A stretch of DNA of 64,000 nucleotides from Aldrovandia affinis (lineage: Eukaryota; Chordata; Actinopteri; Notacanthiformes; Halosauridae). Below, piece after piece: positions 1 to 13,670 of this stretch; the first letter of the stretch is position 1, and each line of letters begins with the position of its first letter. The notes under the pieces were generated by a model. It was not told the origin of the DNA. It made no database searches and worked only from the letters and a program-made list of their open reading frames with translations. The translations under genes and the position numbers were made by a program. Location of the stretch: contig JAINUG010000015.1 in NCBI GenBank assembly GCA_029706075.1, forward strand, positions 5,664,154-5,728,153, written 5' to 3'.

Positions 1-2015
1 TTCGATGTTTAAATCTATGTAGAAGGTTGGAATGGGTGACACTGGGAGTAAGTATACCTTTTGTAAAAGATGTATAAACCATCACGCAGCTCTGCTTGAA
101 CCACAGACCACTGGGTCTTTTCCACTTTCACCAGCAATGGCAGAGGGCCCAGCAACAATTCAGCTACTAATTACAGATGTTTAATATTACAATGCTTTCA
201 GTGTACCTCTCATGAATATAACAGATCACCAAGGCAGTGGCACAACATTCGAAAAGCTGTGATCCAACCAGGTTGTTCGTTTTACAGGTTGTGGTGGCCA
301 AGGCAAAGTTTCAGAATGGCACCCGTGCCCCCTCCCCCATACATTTGGGACATGCTTCCCTGTGTAAAATTAGAGAAGATTTACAGTTCAAGAATGTCCT
401 CTGATGAATTTTACTTGGATTTCTGTTCAAAATTCAAAGACCTACATGAAAATGTTCAAAGCAATGGCCCTTTGGTGGTTGTGGGCCTCTGGGGACATTT
501 GCCTTGAACACCCGGTCCTGGATCAGTCTGAGCCCAGCGTTGTTGTGCACCGTGAAAGACACTAGCTATGCTGCCGTTGCCCCTGGCCGCTGCACACGCC
601 TTGGCTGTTGCCGTTTCAGTCAGTCCTTGCTCCTGTTGACGTAGCATTGTGTGAATAGGTGTATCTGTGCCTTTAAATTTAAGCGGAAATGGCCGATAGT
701 TGTTTTATGCTTCTCTGTTGTTGAAAAATGAGACGACTTGTTCAAAAGATGTATAGCTGCCTGAACTCTAGCCTTTTGCGAAGGGCTCTCTTTCGTTGAC
801 GGTTTGATTTGCCTAGTCCAGTAATATTTCAGATGCATTATACTGATTTATGTTGAGGCTGCCTTCTGTTAAACTTCTGTGTACAATATCTATCTGTGAA
901 CACATTGTATCAGAGAACTGTGTAGTCCAACATAAGAAATGGGCACAAAAATATTTGTCCTGTTCTTGACCGTTACTTGATAGTTGATAGTCTTGATAGT
1001 TACTCTTGATTGAACAGAACAGTAGTCCATAGTACAGAGTATTCTCTTTGTTCTGTCCGCCTTTTGCCAGCTCTTTTGGACCATTATGGAAAAGGAAAAA
1101 AACTTGTGTAAATAGATATTTGAACTTTTGTAACCAAAAAATTGTAGGTCCAGAGCAAGTGTAAATGCTGTGTAGAGTGGTGATCGTCAGTGAAGGAGAT
1201 CTCCCAAATGAATGGACCACAGGCAGGAGGTTGACAGACCTTACCTCTTGAGTTTACCAGAAGATGTTTGCAATGTGAAACAATGAAAAAATCAGTGACC
1301 CGTCTGCACATCTTTACCATCTTTCACAATGTTTGTTGCCGTTTCCACGGGGCGTAATATGTTTGACCGCAGCGGTTTTATGTTCTGCATTTGAAATGTA
1401 CGTTCTGTGTTTGGAGCAGGATATTGCTCATTTTCATTTACACTTGGCCTTTTCCCCCTGATCATGTCATTTCAATGTAGTAGCATTATACTGTGCCTTT
1501 TTACGTTAAACATGGATTTCTGATTAGATTACAATGTTTTATTATTACAGTGTTGGATCATGTTCATATGTGCACACAAGTGGCAACACCATGTGGAAAA
1601 ACATGAAGCATGCTGCCTCTTAGCTAAAATGTCCTTTGAATTTCAGTTTTTATTGTATTTTTTGTGGTTCTGGTTACATATGGAAAGGTGGCTTGGGGAT
1701 GTAACAGAAGCCTTGCTTATTTTCAGAAGAGGAACTTGGAACAGTCCAAATTTATCACAAATGTCCACTTACCTGTAAAATTCAGCTACATCAACAGTGT
1801 GCTGGTGTCAGTGTAAACCAACACACTGAAGTTGCTGACTGACTTTAACTGAATCTGAAGAGGCATTAAAGAGTGTTCAGTTTTTCCCCACAGCTTTGAA
1901 ATGAAGTTTTAATAGTTTTGGTGGTTTTGCTTGGTGAGAGTTTGTGGTGTAGCAGTTAACAATTGCCCATATTTGTTACTTGGAAGAAGAAATAAAATAA
2001 TCAAGGATGTTTCAT
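1..2015 (+). other. Possible 3' UTR of an upstream + strand gene
   Basis: No open frame here resembles a protein. The stretch is moderately A+T-rich, lacks recognisable repeats, and ends in an AATAAA hexamer (1991-1996) followed by a GT-rich tract, as expected for the last exon of a gene entering from the left. In vertebrates RNF157 usually lies upstream of FOXJ1 in the same orientation, so its 3' UTR is the natural candidate. That is synteny reasoning; no RNF157 coding sequence is visible. It could equally be plain intergenic DNA. Confidence 0.3.
1991..1996 (+). terminator. Candidate polyadenylation signal AATAAA
   Basis: Canonical hexamer followed within about 15-40 bases by TG/T-rich sequence (around 2007-2035). 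It would end the putative upstream transcript. AATAAA occurs often by chance in A+T-rich DNA; others lie near 2577 and 2930. Confidence 0.3.
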
Positions 2016-3839
2016 GTCATTTGTAATATTGTATATATATCCTGTATGGGTTGACCAAGAAGAATAGATTTTTGAAAAATTAAAAAACAATTAAAAACCC
2101 TTTAGGTACAGTACTGTATGTGCACATTGTGATTTAGATCTCTTATTTTGTGTATTCATCTATTATGCTTTCTTTGTTTTTAAAAATACCTGGTGTCCTT
2201 ATAATATATCTTTTTGCTCTTACAGTATCTCAATTCTTCATTGAAATGGGCCTCTGGAGTTTCAGGTTTTCAGGCATTAAGTTTGATTATCCTTCTTTCC
2301 TTGATGGACATTGCATGGCATTAGCGTGAAGAACCAAAAAGAGAAACAATACTAAAAAGTAATAGTGGCAGCTGTTAAACAAAAATAATTCAAAAGTGAT
2401 TCAAATTAGAGTGTATTTACATATTAAAGGTTAAAGGAGTATGCAGCATATTAATAATTTAAAAGAAATGTCCCCAAATGATGGAAAATGTGGATAATCA
2501 ATATCGATACCTAAATCTGTTCAGCTCCAACCTTAACTGTTTTCTAAACATTTGTTTTGTTCAGTTTCTAAAATTATAATAAAGAAATATACACATTATT
2601 TAATGCTGTCATTTCGTTACTTTGAATTTTCATTTGGCAAAAGATGTAATACAAAAACTATTTTGAACAAAGAAAATTCCAAATACTTTCATAACTGCAT
2701 TAATAATCTGTCGTGTACTCTCCCCCAAAGCCTCAAATGGTCAGTAAAGTTACTTGGTTGAATTTCTAAATACAAACAAACTGGTGTGCTGGTGCTGGTG
2801 TGCCCTTTAGCCACTAGGTGGCAATATATCCTTGTTTTTGGTATGACGCTACTTTTGGCAATATATTATTAATTTATTAGAAACAACTTGTATTCTGGCA
2901 TCTTCTATATATAGGATAATTGTAATAAACATAAGACTGGCCTTTTATATTGCTACAGTTGCTCTAACTGAGTTTTTGTCAGTAGCTATACAAAGACATT
3001 TTATTTAACATATTCAGAATGCCACATACACGTATTAGCCTACATTTAACTTGCGCACCTCAGGATATGGCTGTTGTACAAGTTGAGAGCCTGAAGAGCT
3101 AAATGCCGATAGATTGGGTGTATGGGGTATTCCTGACTCATTAGGAGCTACCATCCCTTGACTTTATTATGTAGGCTTATCCGTTCACCTGTGGCATCAT
3201 CCTTGTCTCTGTCCTTACAAGAGTTGACAATCTTATGTTTTGGTCTTGTCAGCATTAAATATGTGTAAAATGTGTAAAAGTTGCCTTTTTTGTCAACATA
3301 TAACTGATCAAATATGAAATGACATGTACAAGAATAAATTGTTAGTGTAATATGAATGCAACAAAATAAGACCGTGACCCGTGGTAGGTATAGGTATAGC
3401 CGTGCTAGGCTAACAGATCAATGAGGCGCTCAAGGTAGCTTGAGTTGTCATATTCAACCCATCTCAGGTAGAAGAGATCCAGAACACAGAAACAAAAAAC
3501 TGACTCAATACTAGAGAAGAATAGAGAACATGATAGTTTAACATGAAGATGATTGAGGGATTAAAGCTTGAGACACCAATAGTGCTGTACTTTGAGGTCT
3601 AGCTCTTTTGAAATTGGACTTAGAAGAGAATATAGCATTACCACAGTAAATCCATCTGTATACTTGGATAACGTGCAAGTTGTAAAATTTCTACTTTGTC
3701 TGGTAAGAAAATAAATAAGCAATAACCAAATAAAGTATCAAAACTGTCAAAATAAGTATATTATGGTCAGACTTATTGTAACATTATTTCAATCTTTGTA
3801 ATCTTATAAAAGAATAACAATGAAAAAATCGATGGAAAG
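2016..3839. other. Intergenic, no recognised feature
   Basis: A+T-rich unique-looking sequence between the putative upstream gene end and the foxj1 upstream region. Only short chance open frames are present. I see no repeat element or coding signal. Confidence 0.6.
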
Positions 3840-4200
3840 AGAAAGACAGGCTACGTGCCGGATACCGTTTGCCCCATTCGTTTGAGTGAACACTGACAAC
3901 TGTTTATTAGCTGCCCCGTGGTGTTTCTCCTACAAAGTTCACAATGGGTATGGAATGTAGAGGACAAAGTGCAGTACAAGCGGGGTTTGTGGCGCGAGAT
4001 TTCAGCGCTGTTGCACCCTTCGTTGCCGGCTACGGATTTGGCAACATTATTAGCGCCACATCACTCACCTTTCAATCTGTATTGACACAAGGAATCATGC
4101 CTTCACTTGAAGCCGTGCGTCTGCTATTATCGTAACTGATCTGTCTCAAAAGAAAAGCCCACGCGCCATGCAGCCGCACGCGCACGTATATGTTCCCCAT
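3840..4200. promoter_or_regulatory. Candidate distal foxj1 regulatory block
   Basis: This roughly 360-bp block is visibly richer in CpG than the A+T-rich flanks. It contains GTTGCC at 4022-4027 and GGCAAC at 4040-4045, the two halves of an RFX X-box but separated by 12 bases instead of the usual 0-3. A 63-codon open frame (3944-4135) crosses it but resembles no protein. A foxj1 enhancer is suggested because it lies about 1.3 kb upstream of the promoter and RFX factors work with FOXJ1 in ciliogenesis. The function is inferred. Confidence 0.3.
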
Positions 4201-5339
4201 CCCCCTCCTTTAATTAGGGTTGCATTCTTATAACAAAGTACAATACAATTCATTTAAGCAGATCAAAAATGGGATAAAATAAATTGAGTAGCTAGCTATA
4301 GCCTACTTAAGGTTTCAAGGTGTGCCAATAGATAGCCTAGATATCCATTGAATTAAAACAATATATCAAGAGCAGTATTCTCAAACTGTCTCATTCCCAA
4401 ACTAACTGATTACAATGCAGATTTAAACGGCAAATTATTTATACATCATTGCGTTATATGAACATAAAGTAATGAATTATTAAATAAATCAATCAATCAA
4501 TCCAATTCTATGTTACTGAAATACATCCTACAGCCTGCATATGGACACACAACTCCACAACTCATGGCCACATCGAGCTAATCCATTTGAGGAAGTGACA
4601 TGAAGAGCACAGTAATAGTGACATTAATATTCTAAAATATGAATCTAGTTTATTTATTTATATTTTTTATAAACACGATTGGCCAATATCAGAAGTGACA
4701 CATCCGTCAGTGCACAAACGTAGCCTACCTTTACGTTAACAAGTGCCAACATAGAGGCTACATTTAGCTATTTTATATAGGTGTATGTATGTACGTGTGC
4801 CACGTTTCAAATTTTGCTCTTGTTTTTATCAGTTTAGAAAAAAGTATAAATTATTAATACATTATTTGTTTACAAAACAGCTTGCAATCTATGAAGCCAT
4901 ACCCCCGAAAGTCTACTTATTTTCAGTTATAGTTATCGATTGATATAAAACCAATAACAATGCTGTCACAAATAGTTTTAATACATGGCTTTATATAAAT
5001 CTATTTAATCACACTCAACACATATGGACCTAATAAAGCAGACAGACATTTGGATTTTGTATTATAGCCTAGGCTACTTAATATTTTAGTAGGCTATAAC
5101 ACAAAAGAGCTGTAAGCTACAAGCGTTATTCCAAAATGTAGCTACATTAATAGAACAAACAACAGTTATAAGCGATATGTTCAGAGCACAAGGAATATTG
5201 TATCCTAAATTACATTGTTGAAACAGGTGTATTTTGAAGTGAAAAAAACTTCGTTTTTGTCTTAAGCACTTCATTGTCGACCCTCCCTAGAGGTTGGAAG
5301 GCATCTTCCATTCGAGTAGCAGAGATAAAGAAAGGTGAA
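4201..5339. other. Intergenic A+T-rich spacer upstream of foxj1
   Basis: Very A+T-rich sequence, with TAGGCTA-type short motifs scattered through it. No credible coding sequence or repeat family was recognised. Confidence 0.5.
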
Positions 5340-5470
5340 ACTTAGATACCAAGGAACCAATCAGCGGCCTGCGATTTGTTTAAAGGGCCATTAAAACCAG
5401 TAGCAGTGGTAAAGAGAGGCAGCGAGACATCTCATTCGCATTTAAGTCCTTTACTACGAGTTATTTCATT
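5340..5470 (+). promoter_or_regulatory. foxj1: Putative foxj1 core promoter with X-box-like and CCAAT motifs
   Basis: GATACCAAGGAAC (5345-5357) matches the RFX X-box pattern GTNRCC-N-RGYAAC except at two positions. It overlaps an inverted-free CCAAT box at 5357-5361. A TATA-like TTTAAG follows at 5441. RFX plus NF-Y sites are common in promoters of ciliary genes. The position fits: non-coding exon 1 should begin just downstream, and the first coding exon is about 0.7 kb away. The exact transcription start is not visible. Confidence 0.45.
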
Positions 5471-5474
5471 TGCA

Positions 5475-5489
5475 ATGGATTTGTTTTAG
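5475..5489 (+). CDS. Upstream ORF 1 in the putative 5' UTR
   Basis: ATG GAT TTG TTT TAG, a four-residue upstream ORF inside putative exon 1. It counts only if transcription starts upstream of 5475. It could lower foxj1 translation; this is inferred from position alone. Confidence 0.2.
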   Translation: MDLF

Positions 5490-5556
5490 ACTACACATAA
5501 CTGGAAATTATTCATTATTATTTCGCAGAGAGAGAACAGGATTGAATCAATCTCTT

Positions 5557-5601
5557 ATGCTGCATCACAATATTTTCCGACGTTTGAACCTACTTTTTTG
5601 A
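5557..5601 (+). CDS. Upstream ORF 2 in the putative 5' UTR
   Basis: A 14-codon upstream ORF (stop TGA 5599-5601) in putative exon 1, out of frame with the foxj1 start. A possible translational damper; whether it is transcribed depends on the unproven exon 1 model. Confidence 0.2.
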   Translation: MLHHNIFRRLNLLF

Positions 5602-6113
5602 GACGCCCCCAATACACTTGTTGCACGGAGAACAGCATCCCCGGCGCAGTTCTGAAACAAGGGAACGTCCAGGGACTCCGCTACTGCAACAGGTTGGGAT
5701 AGAAGTGCATCTGTGCTGATTTCTCAAGACCGATGTGAATGATCATACTCGACCAAGGCTAAGCGTTAGATGTAGATGAATAACGTTATAAATAGGCTAT
5801 ATTTAATTAAACAAGTTGGCATGGTTGTATAGCTAGGCTATATGTATATGTAGGATAGCTGTCAAATCCAAATGTAGGCTATCGCCAAACGCAGACCTCA
5901 TTTATTTGTCAAAGCAAGTGGCTTTGATAATAATTTTGTAACCAAACTACGTCAATTAACTAAGGCCCTTTGTCTTACAGTTGTTGTGCATGTGCTTATT
6001 CTTATGACATTAGTGATAAAGATCAGTCTATCTGGCTTTGTTTTTGTTGTTGGTGTGTTGATATCTATCTGATATGTTGGTTACTGGTGTTAAAACGAAT
6101 CTCTATTTTTCAG

Positions 6114-6188
6114 GGAGACCAAGAGACGTTATCCAACGAAATCTCTTCGGTTCAGCGGTTCTCGGTCATCTCTTACAATTTGCCCATA
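6114..6188 (+). other. foxj1: 5' UTR part of foxj1 exon 2
   Basis: The segment between the pyrimidine-rich acceptor (TCTATTTTTCAG, ending 6113) and ATG 6189. It is in frame and open but lacks an ATG, so it is best read as untranslated leader. Confidence 0.6.
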
Positions 6189-10108
<3,920 letters not shown>

Positions 10109-10400
10109 CCCTCCCTCCCCCCCTTCCCACCCCTAGCCCTGCCCCTCCCCTACTCCAGAACCCTCACAAACATGCACTCCCTCTGCTGGTCGGAAGACCC
10201 TCAGACTTCTGTTTTGCTACATTAGCATCATAAATTCTTACATATATTGAACATTTTGTTTGCTTTTTTTTGGTTTGTTGTATTTACACAGAATCCATTT
10301 TTATATGTTGTTGATTGTCCTTTGTTTTGGGCTGAAGGTATGAATGAAATTATAATTATTGTACATGGACTATAGTGAAAGATTAGTTGTCGAGTAGTGC

Positions 10401-10405
<5 letters not shown>

Positions 10406-10444
<39 letters not shown>
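10406..10444. repeat. (AT)n microsatellite in foxj1 3' UTR
   Basis: An uninterrupted 39-base alternating A/T run. In RNA it would be self-complementary and A/U-rich. Confidence 0.95.
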
Positions 10445-10448
<4 letters not shown>

Positions 10449-11748
10449 ATTCGCATATGATAAAGATTTATACATTAGAGTCATTTATACATTAGTGGAT
10501 AGGTACCACATATCAGTAAATCCAGATTATATTGCAATGTAGAAAATTGTGAGAGGAGGGAGGTAAACAAACAGAAATGCCTTCCAGGTACTTAGTCTGT
10601 TTTTAAAATGGAATTCCCAAGCACATGCACTTTGTTTGTGGAGAGGAGTTTATCATCACTCTATAGTTATAGAAATACGACAAGGTGAATGGGAAGCATA
10701 GCATCATTTAGTATATTTTATTTGAGTTATTCTCCTTTGTTATTTAAAGATGCAACGCTTATAAGTGGGATCACTGAAGATACCTGCAATGCAATACACT
10801 TCAGATATTTGACTGTTATAAAGCTGTCTTTCTTCTTAATGATCAATTCCAAATGCTACTTCAACATACTTGAATTAAAATCACCATTCATCTCATTACA
10901 TGTTAGTGAATGAAGATTGTGCAAGCGTCTCTTTAAACATTTTGGGGAGGGAAGTCCAATTCATCATCTGCCAAACATGCTGTGGAGAGAGACTTGTCAT
11001 TATATGAGCCATTTGAACATGATGCAAAGATGTGTTTTTATGTGGTCAGTAAAACAGGACCACGTTTCTGTGTATATCTGCATTGGTGCATCTTTGAGGC
11101 AACCTACATGGTATATAGTCTGTGTCAATGGGATGAAACATTCTCTGTGGTAACTGCTCCATAGTCCCTTTTCCTGGAATGGGAAAATAATGTAAGCCTC
11201 ATCCGCTACCCTCTGAATCATTCAGAAAATGCTGTATTCCCAATTCACCCATCCAGCCAAACCATAAGCCATGAAGACTAGTGAGTCATCAGTCACTATT
11301 CAATAGATATTTTGGGAAAGTTATGGCAGAATTGTGAGGGATTTTTCTAAATGCGTCAATAATTGTATCCCATAGGAGTATATTAAATGAATGCAGAGGC
11401 AACCATCTTTAGCTGTATACTGCTGTTGTTGCACCATAGCTGTTCCCGATATGTGGACTTGGTTTTGGGGTTCAACAACCACCCCAAGGTGCCACTAAGG
11501 GTGATTCCTGCTTGTTTGCCATCGCGATGCTTCCATTTTCAAATGATTGAAAGAAAAAAACAGAAATGTGTTGAAGACTGGAATTCCATGTTTGGAAAAC
11601 AGACTTTCCCTGGATTGTTGACCTGTGGTTCTCATCAAGGAGAGTGTCAACTCTCTCTCAGACAAATGGGATAAAAAAAAGAATATGTCTCATTTTCATT
11701 TAAAGTGCAGACAAAAAAACTAAAACTGTATGAATGATAAATATGAAA

Positions 11749-11754
11749 AATAAA
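11749..11754 (+). terminator. foxj1: Candidate foxj1 polyadenylation signal AATAAA
   Basis: First canonical hexamer downstream of the foxj1 stop, followed by a GT-containing stretch (GAGAGTCTGTTTCCTTG at about 11774-11790). A second AATAAA lies near 11888. Confidence 0.45.
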
Positions 11755-11775
11755 TCCAAGAAGTATATAACTCTG

Positions 11776-13373
11776 AGAGTCTGTTTCCTTGAGTCACTGT
11801 GAAGTATGAACTGAATTAAGTTTGGTGGCAGCCTGTGCAATCAGTTTTTTTACATGTATTCACAAGGTTTATGAAATGCCTCAATGCAATAAATATTGTG
11901 GGTTTTACAGTTAATCTATTTCCATTCATTGATTGTAGTATAATTGATTGGGCTAATGGTATCCAAAGGTTTAGTGTAAAGTTAGAAACTTGTTTTTCAG
12001 TCAAACTGGTTGTAAATTGGGGTAGGGGCTGAGGCTTAATCATCAGTCATTTCCAGCTGCAAGTTATAACTCCGCTCTACACTGAAGAGAATACATGCAT
12101 CAAAAAAGACAATGAAATCAAATGAAAATGCCCCAATTAAACTTACTTTCAAATATCAATGTTTTTTTAAAATATCAATCAACCCTAAAGAAAAGCGTTA
12201 AAGAGTGACGAGTGAGCTGGATGTTTACATTAGAATACTAGCACATGAGACAATTTGGACTGAATATTTTGGCAGTTCTCAGCTTCACTTTTTGGATTTA
12301 TGTATAAATATATGAATAGAATATTAAAATAAAATATCAAACAGATGTGCCAACAAGAAATATTAAGATAAATTAAGTGTGAAACCAGCAATAATTCAGT
12401 CCTATTGTTTCCTCCTCATTTCTTCAACACAATTCCTTGCTCTGTTGCTTATCAATGTAATGTTATTCAGGTCATGGCATAGTTTGTGTTCTAAGAATAT
12501 GAAAATATTTATGTATAAGGACGAATGTATATAATTTAATAGCAACCCACAAAAGAATGAGATATGGTTGTGTGTGTGGTAAATCGCAGTGAAGTAGAGG
12601 ATGTGTGAGATGCCTAAAGAGGGGAATGAGACAGTATGCTGAGCAGGTAACACATGCAGTTATGGTCAGGTCACCTCAGACGGTGTCAGCATGTCCTGGG
12701 TCCAGCCTCCTGTGCCCTCCCTGTCTATGATGATGATAAATGCTCACTGGGGATTGGGAGAGGAGGGTAGAAGGCCATTTGGGATAGTCAGGGACCCCAC
12801 CTCCCACTTCCCCAATCCTGAGGAAACGCACTCCCTTGCAGCTTCCCACACCGCTCCACTGGACTTCCCAGCGGATGGTTAGGTAGGCAGAGCAGAGGTC
12901 AGTGGTGTAGCCTGAGAAACTGCCACAAAAATGATGTCATCCCACCAATGTTAGCCCCCCCAAAAAAGGAATGCATTTCCGCCTCTCTTATTCTTCTCCA
13001 TTTCAATTAGTTTCCTATAAATTCCACAAAACCAGAGATGCAATCCTCAGTTTGCAACAAAAAAATCCAAAGAGGACAGTGCACCAGAAATTGAGGCCAC
13101 TGAAATAAATAGGGTCCTCTTGACTAAGTGGATTTCATTTCAGTTGCCAGCTGTTCTTAAAGGAACATTGCTTTCATCCAAAAATAGCTCTCATTTGCCA
13201 AGAAATTGGTCTATCATTGTCTAATACCCCTTCATTTCTTACAATGTCACTCCAAACAACTTTGAGGTCATTGAGATTAATGATTTGTAGAGATACATAC
13301 GTAGGACACTTATACACACTAAAGCTCAGGGAAACTTTTGCAATCTTTTATCAAAGACTGCATACATTTGAAG
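11776..13373. other. Intergenic, no recognised feature
   Basis: A+T-rich unique-looking sequence beyond foxj1. Open frames here are short and resemble nothing known. Confidence 0.6.
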
Positions 13374-13670
13374 CAGGGGCGATTCTAGGATTTGACCTTT
13401 AGGGGGGCTCAGCCCCAATGATAATGTACACATGCAAAGCACAAGCCTACATTTTTTATTAATTTACTGTTACATTCCCCAAAACAAAAACACCACAATG
13501 GTGGTCGCTCTCAAAATTGAAATACTATTACGATACTATTACTACTATTTTTTTTAAATAGATATGAAGTAAAAAAGTTTTTTGAAAAGAATGACTAAAC
13601 ATTTTCACGGTGGCTGAGATGAAAGACAGGGGGCCTAAAGCCCCCTAAATAGGGTCTAAAATCGCAGGTG
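13374..13670. mobile_element. hAT-like non-autonomous DNA element (degenerate)
   Basis: The left end CAGGGGCGATTCTAGGATTT and the right end, read in reverse, CACCTGCGATTTTAGACCC form imperfect terminal inverted repeats. Both continue into matching AGGGGGGCTCAGCCCC and AGGGGGCTTTAGGCCCC stretches. Flanks ATTTGAAG and CTTTGAAAG resemble a decayed 8-bp target duplication. The 297-bp interior is A+T-rich and non-coding. CAGGGGCG-type ends are typical of fish hAT derivatives. Confidence 0.65.

Larger units (their letters stand above)
5430..5692 (+). other. foxj1: Putative non-coding exon 1 (5' UTR) of foxj1
   Basis: Coding exon 2 begins at a strong acceptor (6111-6113 CAG) and is open upstream of its ATG, so a 5' exon is expected; vertebrate FOXJ1 genes have a non-coding first exon. 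ACAG/GTTGGG at 5689-5698 is the best donor I see. Splicing 5692 to 6114 keeps a frame that is closed by TGA at 5585-5587 and has no ATG after it, so translation would start at 6189. The left boundary is a guess. Confidence 0.35.
10109..11775 (+). other. foxj1: foxj1 3' UTR (end inferred)
   Basis: It starts after TGA 10106-10108 with a strikingly C/T-rich tract (10109-10160), then becomes A+T-rich and holds an (AT)n run. No coding exon follows. The first clear AATAAA is at 11749-11754, so a UTR of about 1.65 kb is proposed. A weaker ATTAAA near 10873 could give a shorter form. Confidence 0.45.

Noticed and set aside
3944..4135. 63-codon frame upstream of foxj1
   Set aside because: No domain or similarity; open by chance in a G+C-richer patch.
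5970..6188. Open frame extending foxj1 73 codons upstream of ATG 6189
   Set aside because: It crosses a strong splice acceptor at 6113; its Cys/Trp-rich start is intron sequence and does not resemble FOXJ1.
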